Origin: Allodiplogaster sudhausi
Taxonomy: Eukaryota > Nematoda > Chromadorea > Rhabditida > Diplogasteridae
NCBI GenBank assembly: GCA_945643635.1
Contig: CALZFC010000107.1
Location: forward strand, 191,001 to 255,000
Reading direction: 5' to 3'
DNA length: 64,000 nucleotides
Shown: positions 22,400 through 34,539 of the stretch, piece by piece
Layout of the letters: each line of letters starts with the position of its first letter
Position numbering within the stretch: the first letter of the stretch is position 1
Made by a program: the position numbers and the translations under genes
The notes under the pieces: model-generated
The model's database searches: none
The model's input: only the letters and a program-made list of their open reading frames with translations
What the model was told of the DNA's origin: nothing

Positions 22400-23290
22400 G
22401 AAGGAATGAACGGGGCGGAGTCTCTTCTCACTACAGTAATCTCCACTCATAGCTATGACATCATCTTTTCCCTCCATCACTCACACTCATCCTCTCCTCA
22501 ATGAATGGGTTGTCTATTCCACTTCTCTCATCTTCCACGACTCATCATTCTTCCCATTGCACGAATGAGTTACCAAAGAACAAAAAAAATTAGAGGGCAT
22601 TAAAGTACATTCATACTGAGGAATACAAGCGGACGGAGCGTGGATAACTATTTAATGTCAAGCGTTCAACTAAACAAAAGTACGAGAAAACCGTTCTGAA
22701 AACCGCCTTCTTCTCCCTTCCACTGATTTCTCGCTCTTTGTTATTCTTTGGTATTTCCAGCTAACATTTATTGGGAGCTATCAGAAGATAAAACACAAAT
22801 TGTATAAAAGTGAAAAGCAAAAAGAGGTCGGAAGAGGGGAAGAGAGGAACACCGGGTACATTTGGAGTGAAGGACAATGCACTCACAAATTGCCTTACTC
22901 AATACTAATTCAGAGGCATAAGTGGCTTTTGAACCCAGAAATTGACCATGACAGCACTTGAACAGGAAAACGAGTAATCCTCCAAATAATTGTGTCCTAG
23001 TCTGCATAAAACAAACCGCAACATTCAGCCCCTTTCGGCAACCGTTTAAAAACAATAATTGGAATTAACATAGTGGATGCTCTACAATCACAGTTTCAAT
23101 TCAAACTCAATCGGTTTTAACTAAAAACGAAAGACATATATAATAATAATTTTGACACCATGTAAGATGTGCACAATCTCTCATTCACTAACAGCTTAAA
23201 GCGGAATGATCGTAATCTTGCAACAGTACACTTAGGCAGAGAAAATGATATGAGAGTCATTTGAAAGGACAAACTGCCGGAATATCTAAT
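22400..23290. other. Intergenic spacer GAD 5' to VMP1 3'
   Basis: AT-rich with no recognisable coding, RNA or repeat feature. It should hold the GAD promoter and the VMP1 3' UTR, since both genes run leftward. Confidence 0.5.
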
Positions 23291-26200
23291 TCAGTCGCGC
23301 TTGAGAACTTTCTCTTCGCATCTTCTTTTATGAAAGGAAGAAGCGAGCGAATGAAGCAGAGAAACGACGAAGTATGTCAGACAAGCAGTGACTACCAGGC
23401 CAAGCACACTCTGCAGCACTGTCGTCTTCTGAAACATCAGCACGTCTCCCTTCTTCTCTCTCTCTCTCTCTCTCTTTCTCTCCCCTCTCTCTCTCTCTTT
23501 TTCTCTCATCTCTCTCTTTCTCTCCCCCCCCTCTCTCTCTCTCTTCTCTCTCATCCCTCTTGTCTGAGACCTGCACGACTTGAGTTCCAGGGTTGCGATG
23601 CAGAGACTCCTTCTGTTGCAGGAGGAAGTCACTGATGGGCTGCTTGAGCTTGTCTCCGTAGGGTAGAGTGGAGAGAAGGGAGACGGCATCCTGCACGTGG
23701 TGCTCGCTGAAGGCGATTATCACGAAGAGCATCTGAATATTAATCTTCTCTTCCACTTTGCCATCCCTTCTTTCTTCACTTTAATCCCACTTCATAACGG
23801 TTCAAACCAATGCGTTGAATAGCCAGGACCTCTTCCCTTCCATCACGGGTAGAATCCTCATAAGCCCAGCCCGTAGAATAAGCCACGAGTGCTTCCTTTT
23901 CCATTCTCTTTCTTTCGCTGACTCTCTCCCATTATTACGCAATCTCTCGCCTAAGATTCCTCTGCCTCCTCCTACTCCGGGATGGGTCACAAATCTGGCA
24001 AGAACCTCTCTTCTCTCGAGACCGGAGCTTAGTCCTCGAAGCATGCGAAGAGTGTTAGTTGGGTTGAGATATGAGGGTGATGGAGGCGTCTCTTTCCATG
24101 CCCCCTCCCCTCTTCCGTTCTCTCTCCATGCGCTCTCTCCCCTCTTTCGTTGTCTCCCTCCCTCACTTGTCGTTTCACTCTTATTTTACCTCCAACCCCA
24201 TCCCAGTCCTCTTATACAACAATAAGCAAGTATATTGCGTTCGTAGGCTGTAGGAAGGGTAAAGGAAGCGGAAATTGTAAGATGTGCAAGAAGGGAAGAA
24301 GAGAACATTCGGCGACGCTTCAACACATCTCCCAAGCATTCCAATGATTTCTCGCTCTCTCTATTTCTATCCTTTTCTCTCTATCTCTTTCTCCCTCTTT
24401 TTTTTCTTTCTCTCTCTCCCTCTAATATTTAGTCATAGCCGCACGGTGATGGGAATACATTGTAGCAACTGATGTGAGGATCAAACAAGACCAAGGATAT
24501 AAAGAAGAGGAAAACAACATGAAATTTTTTAACTGTGTGAATTTTAACCTGAAGATGCATTTTGATGATGGCCTTTCCGATTACGGTAGCACCGAAAAAG
24601 GTTGAGAACGGCACAAGGAAATGGCCACACGTAATTCCAGCCAAATCGAAGAACGGATTCGGGATCGAAGCGCAGGCCATGATTCCCAGGAAACCGACTC
24701 TCGCCACGGCAGCCTGCATGTGTGCACTCTCCCCTGGTCTCTTCTCCCTTCAACTCTCTCCCCTGGTCTCTGCTCCCTTCAACTCTCTCCCCTGGTCTCT
24801 TCTCCCTTCAACTCTCTTCCCTGGTCTCCTCTCCCTTCAACTCTCTTCTTGTTCTCCCATCAACTCACCTCGACTGTCATCTTGACCCGCTGAATAGGAT
24901 TGGAAGGAGCCTCCCCTCGTTGTCTGGCCTCTTCCAGTTCTCTGACTTCTTTGATGTCATCGTATTCTTTACCAGAGAGTCTGGCTGCTCGGGCCATGAA
25001 GTACGGGGGCAACTCTCCAATCGCAGTGCCCGCTCCCCACAGAAGACTCTCCCATCGAACCTAACATTGTAATTGCTTCATTACAACATTTAAATGCAAT
25101 CATGAACTTATTACTACATTATGATGTTTTAGATAAAACATTTCCCTAACCATGAAAAACGAAAAGAAAAAAGCAGCGAAACAAAAAATTACAAAATAAA
25201 ATAGCTAACCTTCGCAACAATCGACAAGAGAGAAACAGCAGCACCTGTGTTCGTGGCAGGACACACGATACTGGAAGGTTTACGATACCCCTCATACAAT
25301 TCCATGCTATCTTTTTTTTCCTTTTGGACGGGAAGTAGAAACAGAATTTTTCAATTTTTGTCCCAACCAAAATCTTTTTTAGTGAATGCCATACTAAACT
25401 GACACGGTCAAAAAGTAAGAAAATATTCGACGTCGCACACGACAAAGATGACTTAAAAATGGAACCTCTCGGGATACGGAGGTTCGGGGAAGTCAAGAGA
25501 GCCACATTCGTAGCCGGCGAGCGTCACTTGAGCGATATGAGGACCCTGCAAACTAAATATTTTCCATGAATCTCTCAAATGAGCTTCAAAATTGACTGAT
25601 GTATTAGATTTTACCAAAAAAAAACCTTAAACGATGCGAAATCATTAATAATTAAGAAAAATAAAGCTCAAACTGACGAGATAAAGCAAAAAGGTGTGGA
25701 GTCCAGAGCCAAGGCCAATGGATGAAAGCACACCCAGGAAGACCCACCACAACCACCACGTCACTTTCTTCTCCAGCTAAACTAAGCGGTTACTCATTCA
25801 CTGCCAACACCAAAGATCAAAGAAATATACTGGACGTACGACGGAGAAATATGGTTGATGTGGTCCTGGAGTAGAGTAAGCCACTGCTACACAGCCCAGT
25901 AGAATAGATGCGAAGAACAGCAATAGCCACTTTCTGAGGACGCTAAATCAAACAAAAATGTGAAAACCGATCTAGAAGGGATTATATCATAGAAATATGG
26001 CATGACACGAAATGTTCCAAACCTGAGAATGAGTTCATAGCCGAGGCAGGTCAACTCAGCAACCGCATAAGTAATCACGAGATGGGGACGTCTCCAGAGA
26101 ACCAATGAGTTTAATTCGGATATCTCTCTAAACCAGATCCATATAACGGCTATTCAATTCATAATTACCGGACCTGATAGCAGCCGAGCCATTCGCTTCC

Positions 26201-26292
26201 TTAGCTTGCTTCTTGTAAAGTCGACTGATGCCATCTTCAGATGTCGAATTTCTTTTCTGCGCGGCATTCGTCCTCTTCTTTCCCTTCGTCAT
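23291..26292 (-). CDS. epg-3: Vacuole membrane protein 1 (VMP1/EPG-3)
   Basis: ER multispanning lipid scramblase of the DedA/VTT class, needed for autophagosome formation and ER contact sites. It starts at 26292 with the polar [16 protein letters not shown] leader. It continues [59 protein letters not shown] and [20 protein letters not shown]. These are followed by [20 protein letters not shown] with [11 protein letters not shown], and [17 protein letters not shown]. The C-terminus runs [40 protein letters not shown] and ends [12 protein letters not shown] before the stop (23293-23291). Order and spacing match human VMP1 throughout. Introns carry a CT tract (23453-23555) and a 29-bp minisatellite (24725-24860). 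Confidence 0.95.
24725..24862 (+). repeat. 29-bp minisatellite in VMP1 intron (about 4-5 copies)
   Basis: Tandem copies of a 29-bp unit containing CCCTGGTCTCTTCTCCCTTC, with single-base variants. Confidence 0.85.
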
Positions 26293-26830
26293 CTTTAAGA
26301 ATCTAGAGAACGATTTACCACTTTCTTGCAGTAAATGAAAAATTTTAGAGTCGTCATCAAATTAGGCTTCAAACCACATTTATAGTGTTTTAGGTGGTGT
26401 ATGGATGCGATTTACAATTACTCTGTTGTTAAATACAGATGTAGCAAAGAATAGCTGGAACATGAATAGAAAAAGTTCTTTGCTGGGAAGTTGATGAAGG
26501 CTGGGAAGTGTGCAAGTACAGGACTGCGGCCCCTCCTGTTCTGATAAGGATATCAGGGCCCACGCCAAGAATGTTTATGCTTGATGCACGTACACGGACG
26601 AGCATAAAAAAGTAAGCCGATACTGCTGTCGTGAACATAAGGGGAATGAGTAAAGTCAACAGTTACAGGGCTGATATAATGAACAGGATTTATTGCCTCC
26701 TTCCGTCGCGTAGCTGGCATACTGTCTCCTTTTTCTTATCTGCTCTTTCTCTCACTCTCTCCCTTTGCCTCTTTCCGTCTATCTCCTCTCTCTCTCACTC
26801 TCTCTCTCTCACTCTCTCTCACTCTCTCTC

Positions 26831-26868
<38 letters not shown>

Positions 26869-26909
26869 CATTTCTCTTCGGCTAAACAAGTTCAATAGTG
26901 ACCTGTCGA
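26293..26909. other. Divergent spacer VMP1/UGT with CT tract
   Basis: Short 5' flanks of two divergent genes. CT-rich from about 26745 to 26868, immediately upstream of the UGT start. Confidence 0.5.
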
Positions 26910-27705
26910 ATGCGGTGCGTGGTTGGATGGCTTGCGTTGTCTGTTTTAATCTCAAGAGTGTGTTCCTTGCGAATTGTCCAAATCGTGCCTGGCTTCACCA
27001 ACAGCCATGTCCTCTTCAACTACCGCCTTGCTCTCTGCCACTTGGTCAGAGTGCAGACAGTGGGAGTAAGCTGTCAACCGGTGCCATCTTTGTATAGCGA
27101 GTGCGTCCGGAAAAGGCATCGGCTGAACACCCGTGTAAATGGTTGCCGCCCACTTCAGTTCGATGGGCCACGAGGTGTGGTTGTGGGTGCAGCTGGAGAT
27201 GTCCATGCTGGACACCAGCAACAATGCACTCCCGGTTGGCGTACAACAACACATCCTTCCCATTCAATTTAGCGATCGGCTCAAAGTCGAGGGCCTCAAG
27301 GTCTCTCTTTCTCTCTCTTCATCTCTCTCTCTCTCTCTCTGATTAAGGTCTTCCAACAAATGATGTTCTCATCGGGAACCCCTTACGATCTATGGTGGAC
27401 GGGTCGTGAGTTCTCTTCGATGAGAGTGGAAGCGTGCCAGCAAATGATAAATCAGCCGGCTGCTCTTTTCAACCGCTTTGCGGAACTCCAGTTCGACCTG
27501 GCCATTGCTCATTTCCACGATCTTTGTCCTCTCGCTATCGCTAACCGCATTGGAGTTCATAGAGTAAGTCAAGAAGGGAGATAGGGAGCAAGAGGGAGGG
27601 AAGGAAAGTGAGATACAGAGAGAGGGAGTAGGTAGTGATAGAGAGAGAGGTACGTAATGATAGCGAGATAGAGAGGTTTGATAGCGAGAGAGAGAGAGGT
27701 TTGAT

Positions 27706-27770
<65 letters not shown>

Positions 27771-27781
27771 TAGGTAATGAT

Positions 27782-27817
<36 letters not shown>

Positions 27818-29168
27818 TTGATAGCGAGAGAGAGAGAGAGAGAGAGAAAGTAGTGATAGCGTAATAAATAAAGAGAGTAGAGTGATGAGTGATAGGTGAT
27901 CTGGATGACCCATGGACCTTCGATGTATGACTTCACTGCCTGCGGACTGCTCCATCCTCATTCCCTCATCCTCTCTCCTCTGCTGGTCACTCTCTCTCTT
28001 TCCTCGATCGTCTCTCCAATTTCGCTTGGTCTCTCTCTTCCATTAACTTTGTGAATCTTCCTCAAAGTCTACTTCACGATGAGAACGACATGTACAGTAT
28101 GTTAATTCACCTAGTAACATAAACCAGTATTATTTTCTTTAAACGTTTAAGTGACATAATGCTTAACAATATGTAATATGTTGAATAAGTTGAGTTGCGG
28201 AGTCGAGCGGAGAGCCCGATCTGTGGTGGCAGAGTGGGAGAGTGCCACTGCTTCTTCTGAACGGGGAACGCCTCCTCGACTTCCCTCGCCCTCTCTCTCA
28301 TTCCATTGCATTCACATCCCGCGTTGGCTCGGACGCTGCCACCTCCTCCAGCTCTTCTCAGATGATCTCCAAGCTGCTCAGTCGACCATCCAAGGGAATC
28401 ATTCTCTTCTCTCTCGGCACTGTCTCCAATACAACTCACATGCCTGCCCAGATGATTGTCCGTTTCTCCTTTCACTCTCTTCATCCTCTTAAGAAGAGTC
28501 CTTTCAGGACAGCTTTGCCTCTGCGTTCATTGGGCTGAGAGAGTACACGATTGTGTGGAGGATGGAGCGAGAGGTGCCTCAGATCAACGGCTTCAGCCAC
28601 ATTCATCTGCTCAAGTGGATACCGCAGCGAGATCTCATGAGTCATTCTTTGTGGTTCAGTAGTTGAGAAGAGCAGAGAAGTTCAGGACACGCGGCGACTC
28701 GTCTGCTCATTGCCCATGGAGGGTACAACAGTCTGCTGGAGACGGCGCAGGCGGGAGTGCCCGCCCTTCTCATGCCTCTCTTTGCCGACCAACACATCAA
28801 TGCTCAGAGGGCTGCCCGCTTTGGCTTCTCTCGCACCCTCGACAAGCTCCGTCTCACTCCTCAAGGAGTTGCTGCAGAGATCCATACCATTCTCAACGAT
28901 GAACGGTAGACAGACTTCCCTTCTCTCTGTCTCCACTCTCTCTCGTTTCAGCTATGCTGAGCGTGCCCGCGCGCTCTCTCGTATGCTGGGAGACCAACCA
29001 CCTCGCCGACCCGGCTACAGTGAACTGGAAGTGGCCCTTCGCCTGTCACAGAAGCCCGCTCACTTCTTCAGTCTTGAGCGAGCGAGAATCATGACCTTTT
29101 TCTCCTTTTATTCTTTAGATTTATGCGGTTTATTCATTATCCCCATGATTGCCGTCCTCTCTTTTTAA
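26910..29168 (+). CDS. UDP-glycosyltransferase (nematode UGT family)
   Basis: ER enzyme transferring sugars from UDP-sugar to lipophilic substrates; nematodes carry large detoxification families. The start gives a signal peptide (MRCVVGWLALSVLISRVCS) and the early motif GFTNSHVLFNYRLA. Further blocks are GHEVWLWVQLEMSMLD, GTPYDLWWTGREFSS, VIWMTHGPSMYDFTACGLLH, GERLLDFPRPLSHS, KGIILFSLGTVSNTTHMPAQ, HIHLLKWIPQRDLM, and the donor-site signature AHGGYNSLLETAQAGVPALL with PLFADQHINAQRAA. A C-terminal membrane helix (CGLFIIPMIAVLSF) precedes TAA at 29168. The tail lacks an obvious dilysine. The first junction, between FNYRLA and SSMGHEVW, does not resolve in phase with any good donor, so this copy may carry a frameshift or an unseen micro-exon. 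Confidence 0.88.
27595..27852 (+). repeat. GA-rich tract with TTTGATAGCGAGAGAG units in UGT intron
   Basis: (GA)n interrupted by TTTGATAGC or TAATGATAGC at intervals. It is purine-rich on the sense strand, an exception to the pyrimidine bias. Confidence 0.85.
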
Positions 29169-29417
29169 CAACTTTGATGCAGCTTCCTTATTTTCTTTGC
29201 ACTGCACATGCCCTTTCATAAGATATTAATAGTAACCTGCTTCTATAAAATGATACAATCACTCGCTTGATTAACTTAATATGCTTTTATAAATTTAACA
29301 GATCCTTCCGTATCAAAAGCATTGCAAATACATGGTTTATAAATAACAATACAACTAGCGTTGCTTTTACCCACGAATGGTTATGAAGGCTATATGAGAG
29401 ACAAGAACGACAATACC

Positions 29418-29997
29418 TTAATTTGCCACTTTATTTTGTCTCTGAATCACCGGATCCTCAACCAGATGGAGATAGTTGTGGTTGGCCCATCGAGCAAGCT
29501 AAAAGTAAGCAATAGTATTAGGTACCACATTCCAAGCGAATTCGGAGAAGACAAAAGAGGAATCGAACGAATCAATGATTAACAAAACAAGCAAGAAATG
29601 GTGCGGGAACCTGCGTGCACTGAGCGGTGAAATTCGTGCAGTGGCAGGCGAAGAGAAGGAGATTCCGAGGCTGGACGTGCCAGGCGAAGCGCATGAACAC
29701 GGAAGAGTACACGCACAGTGCGGCACTCATGTTACCCGAGATCATGTCCGGGTTCTTCTCAACACCAAAATCTCTTATCATTTGACTCGATTTTTGAAAG
29801 AAAAAAAAAACAAAAAAGTGTAATGTTTAAAAACATAACAGGTTTGAAGACAGGGGAAAAGAAACCTTGAGATCCGCGATGGCCGCGAGGGGGAGTCCCC
29901 AGTTGGCAACGGGGCCCCAGAAGTGAGTGGACAGAACGTATCCCTTCCATTCCGCAGCTGAGTACTGACGGAAGTACGCGGCCACTCGACTGGCCAT
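29418..29997 (-). CDS. mpc-1: Mitochondrial pyruvate carrier 1
   Basis: Inner-membrane subunit that pairs with MPC2 to import pyruvate into the matrix. Three exons, 29997-29866, 29757-29611 and 29498-29418, join in phase 0 to give 119 residues (human MPC1 is 109). Diagnostic motifs are [60 protein letters not shown] and CHCTNFTAQ. The C-terminus [20 protein letters not shown] is longer than in vertebrates. The small-intron structure and complete motif set indicate an intact gene. It is divergent from the MPLKIP-like gene, with 238 bp between starts. Confidence 0.96.
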
Positions 29998-30235
29998 TCC
30001 AGCCTTCGCTGCAAAACAAACACTTTACAAAGCAACACTTTACACACAACAGTCAGGCATTTCCTTTATGTCGTTCACTGACAACAAAGTGCCCTATTGG
30101 AAACAGAGTGACCTAACTAATTCTTACGGTGGTTTTATAAAAGCCGTCCTCTCTTCTACGAAAGTGGACTTGAAAAAATATGTTATTCCTCTATTTGTGA
30201 ATGGATTTTGTTGAATAATGGAGTGTACATTAAGG

Positions 30236-30928
30236 ATGTACAACAATGACGAAATGCTACCCGGGCCAGCAAGAGGAAGGGGCATGAGGAGGCCATTCCA
30301 GAGAGGTTAGCAAATCAACTGAGAGATGTCAGGAACTTCAATCATTCCAGGAGCTCCCTTCAGAGGGCAAAATCATTTCGCCAGCCCATTCGGGGCGTCC
30401 GCACCTCAGCAGTTCACTGGGATGGCAAGGCATGCGGGAGGGCCTCCACCAGGACAACCACGGGGCATTTGGCGGGGCCATTCTTCCCTCCACTCTAGCC
30501 AGGTTCGTCTGTGCGGGAAGAAAGGGATCGGCGGTGTTTCTATTCAGGAAACGCGGCTGCCAGAACGAAGCAGAGGAGGTCGAGGATTTCGTGGAAAAGG
30601 CGGAGAGGGTGGAGCATGGAGAGGAGGGGGCGGACGAGGATGGGTGGGGGGAAGTGGAGGCGGAGAGAGTGGAGCATGGAGTGGAGGGGGCAGACGAGGA
30701 TGGGTGGGGGGAAGTGGAGGCGGAGAGAGTGGAGCATGGAGAGGAGGGGGCGGACGAGGATGGGTGGGGGGAAGTGAAGGAAGTGGAGGCGATCGCCCGT
30801 TCAATGTCAAGGATTACGCCCTCCCTTCGATGCTGCAGAATCCATGGGGGAAACTTGAGAGGGAGCTAAAAGAGGAGCTAGCGTCCGAGGGAAATCAACA
30901 CTCTCCACAGGCACAACTTCACTCATAA
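30236..30928 (+). CDS. MPLKIP/TTDN1-like glycine-rich protein
   Basis: The low-complexity Gly/Arg/Pro-rich body ends in VKDYALPSMLQNPWGKLERE. This matches the conserved tail of human MPLKIP/TTDN1 (PSMLEDPWxxLE), the factor mutated in non-photosensitive trichothiodystrophy and linked to lariat debranching. The preferred model starts at 30236 (MYNNDEMLPGPARGRGMRR), uses a very short 27-bp intron (30306-30332), then exon 30333 onward. A second possible 45-bp intron (30503-30547) is frame-neutral and may be retained. Alternatively the start is the ATG at 30326 with no first intron. A 60-bp tandem repeat encodes three copies of a GGGGRGWVGGSGGGESGAW module. Confidence 0.75.
30597..30782 (+). repeat. 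Coding 60-bp tandem repeat (3 copies)
   Basis: Three near-identical copies of a 60-bp unit beginning GGCGGAGAG(A/G)GTGGAGCATG. They are in phase with the MPLKIP-like frame, so copy changes alter the protein by 20 residues each. Confidence 0.93.
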
Positions 30929-32169
30929 TTCCAGCGTCGTTGGTAATTTAATTCATCTTATTCTATCAATTCAAATAAATGCGTCAAATTCAACAGTGAA
31001 AACGGTTTGAAAGTACAAACGGGCAATAAGGCACTGTCGAGTATAAAATAACACAGGCTGAAGATTTCATAGCATTTCCCGTGCAAGTTATAGTGAAGAT
31101 AATAGATAATAGTTGAACGGAACCGGGTCAATGTGCTCCAAAGAATAAAGGACCTTTCCGAGAAGAGCAGGACCCGTGGAGGGATACCGTACTCCCTGCC
31201 AAGGAACGAGTATTTTGACATTTCTCATTTGAGCAGTTTGTAGGAATGATTGGGGGGAAAATTAGATGTCAAAAAGCCGCGTTGCTCGCTGTCGGATTCT
31301 GAAAACTTAAAAATACCCTCTGCTTCATTTCTATGAGACAGCGCTGCCAAACCATACGGTATCGTCTCTTCAAGGGGCAATTTGAATGCACTAACGACCC
31401 ATCATGGCACGCGTTGTTCGCGAGTTGGCCCTTTGACACCTACTAAGAAAGATACATTCCAACGAAAACGTACCCCAAGCCTACTACGTGCACTTTTAGG
31501 CACGCCCAGTCTATGCTCCCTAACAACAACAAACAGCTATCCAGTACCTTCCCGCAGGCCAGCGATGAAATGCATTCATGAATACTGTCCACTCCATCGC
31601 AGCTTGTATTCCCTCTTAGTCCTAGACAGCCACAATCCACGCCCCGTGAGAAATGAAAGAACGACCATATCCCTAGCCCCTCCAAATATGATATGGGCTG
31701 ACAATGCAAGATGAGCAGCAAGTCCCTCGGTCCTCGGCTTGGTTCTTCCTCCTTCTTCCTGCTCTTCTCGGTCTCTTTCTGCCTGTCTCTTCTCTTCACT
31801 TTCATTAGATTAACTCTGCCATTCAAATCAGTAACCAGCAAACGACATAAGGATTAGTGGATACAATACAAAGGCCAGTCAACTTGACAAAAGATAAGGA
31901 AGAGATAATAACGACTTGAGAAGAACCTTCGCTCGCCAAGCAACATCCGGCAATCATCACTAACAACGCACATCAAATTCTAATAATATCATTATAAATC
32001 TATAAATCTGCCGGCTCAATCACATTGAATGATGCCGAGATATACATCGAATAGGCGAAAGAAGAATGGAAGGAGAATAATCTGGGTTAGAAAGTTGAAG
32101 GGAGAGAGAGAGAGGGAGAGAGAGAGAGAGGGTACTCAGGGCGAGTCGACTGGGAAGGCCCGACTTTAC
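30929..32169. other. Spacer or unresolved 3' part of CDK12
   Basis: Downstream of the MPLKIP-like gene and of the last CDK12 exon I can place. A minus-strand frame at 31841-31443 begins with a charged Lys/Arg/Glu stretch (VKRRDRQKETEKSRKKEEEP) and could be a last CDK12 exon. The part at 31097-31237 has a 46-residue minus-strand frame without known features. Otherwise unremarkable. Confidence 0.4.
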
Positions 32170-34497
32170 CTCTGGATATGGTAGGAGGCAGAATGTGGTT
32201 GAGATAACGGAAGAGGTTGACGAGGATGAGCTGTCTCAGGCCGGGGTATAGAAGATTGATTCCGAGGAAGAGAAGAAGAGGGGCCTGTCATCATAAGGTC
32301 CTCCCGCGTTCACCCATTCATTCCTTCTCTTACCTGAACGCGACCGGCTAGTGAGTATTTCACGAATTTGTTCCTTGAAGGATCGACTCGGCAGCAGTTG
32401 AAAGCCGATGAACTTCCCAGCCTTCACAGCAATCAAATCATAAGACATCAAAGCAAAGTATATTAAAAGCTCTGATGAAAGGATGGTTCGCATGAATGAA
32501 AACCTAACAGCTTGAAGATTCCTGAAGGCCGCTTCTGCCTGAGCTTCCGTCAAACTACTCATGTTTGTCAAGAGGAATTCTGCATTTCCATGGTTGGCAG
32601 CCAGACTCTCCACCAGCCCGGGAGGTAAGAGTCGACTGGTCGAAGCTGCAAGCACCACTCAGCACCTTCCTTCTCTACTCTCTTCCACCACTTGCAATGG
32701 ACAAAGTCTACATGCTAACTCACCTTCATCAGAGTGAGCCCTTCTTGGAGGAAGGGGGGGCGGTTGTCTTCCTCCCTCTACTGTCGACAGATGACGATCT
32801 ACTGCAAACGCAGGCTGCAGCTGCTGACGATGTCTACAAGAGAGAGAGAGAGGAGTGAGAGAGAGAGAGAGAAAGAGAAGCAGAGAAAGGGGGGGGAGAC
32901 GGGGAAACAGTGCTGAACAAGGTCCGCTCAAAAATTACGTTACCTTTTCGTTCAAAAATCACCTTTTTTTTGTGGGAAAAGTGCCGTTTTGCATGCAAAA
33001 AATGTTTCATCCGAGGGGAGGGGGTTCAACGGGATTTTGAGCAGGCCGGGGGGTCCAACACGGCGCATGTTCCGACCTTGTTCAGCACTTCAGCACTGCG
33101 AGGGGAAGAGAGAGGGAGGAATAGAGAGGGAGACGGGGGAAGGAGAGAGGGAGAGGGAGAGAGAGAGAGAGGGAGGGGGGGGGGGGGAGGGAGGGGGGGG
33201 GGGGGGGGAGAGAGGGAGGGAGAGAGAGAGATAGAATGGAGAAGAAGAAACAGTATTCATGTTAAGAATAAATTGGCGAAAGGGACTGTAAAGGCCGAAC
33301 TTCTTTTGCTTCTTGCTCCACAACTCATGGCAGTCCTGATGAACAGGAAAGCGAGGGACTTGGACACTGGAGGGGTCAACCTCCCGCAGCCAAGGATGGC
33401 TCAGTGCTTCCTGGCACGTCGGCCGCTTCTTCGGATCAAGCGTCAGCAGCTTCTGCAGAAGGTCGAAGGCACCGAGGGGGATGCTGCAATGGAAGTGCAC
33501 TCCACTCCAAACACAAACAGAAAGAAGAACCAAGTGGAGGATTACAACTAACAATCTATACATGTCGAAATGACGAGCATACAACTTCTTCGGAATAGTG
33601 TAGAGAGGGAGACGAGTGACCTGAGATTCATTCACACTTGGAATACTCAGGTGGGTTCAATTAAATGCACCTCGGGCCAAACTTCTGGAGTTGGCGAACC
33701 GCAGACTCGAGATATCAGATCCAGTTGCATCATCTCATTGTGGCCTTGGAAGAGAGGCTTCTTAGTGAAGAGTTCTCCCAGAATGCATCTGAACATTGAA
33801 TTGAGAACAAAGAAATTCTTCTCTCTCTCTCTCTTACCCAATACTCCACACATCTATACTGGGCCCGTAGTGCTCTTCTCCCAGCAGCAACTCTGGTGGT
33901 CTGTACCACAGAGTTATCACTCGGTTCGTGTACGGCCGCTCGTCTCCTTCGCACTTTCTAGCCAAACCGAAGTCGGCCAGTTTGATCTCTCCCCTGCAAG
34001 GACAAACAGAGAGAGAGAGAGTGGGGCCACGAAAGGGTGGGGCAGTGCAGAATAAAGCCCGGTGAATGACTCCAGGACAGGCGGTTTACAAAGGCAAAAA
34101 AAAAAAACATTTTTGCCAAAGTCGTAAAGTGCCCTTTTCGTGGCAAAAAAAAAAACTGTTCTCTGAGCAGTCCGTAGGGTTAAGTAATTTTTCGGGAAGG
34201 CCGGGGAGGGGGTCTGAACTCGGCGCATGCACCGACCGTGTACACCATGGGTGTCAGATATAAAGGGGTGACAAAGAATAAACCCGCTTGCCCTACCTGT
34301 TGTTCAGCAGGATGTTGGAGCACTTGATATCCCGATGGATAAACTTCACTTTGTGACAGTACTCGAGTCCTTGCAGGAGCTGTTTCATTAGAGAAGCCAC
34401 CTGAGGATCTGAGAAGTCTACCAGACCAGATTCCAGCAGACCCATCACATCATGATCAACGTACTCGAATACCAAATAGAACGATCCTGCAGTAACA

Positions 34498-34539
<42 letters not shown>

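Noticed and set aside
31097..31237. 46-residue minus-strand frame between the MPLKIP-like gene and CDK12
   Set aside because: No domain, signal peptide or splice context; too short to support.
32165..32290. Hydrophobic frame ([19 protein letters not shown]) suggesting a membrane protein gene
   Set aside because: The same stretch in another frame gives a Pro/Ser/Gln-rich CDK12-like tail ending at a GTAAAG donor; the hydrophobic reading is a frame shadow.
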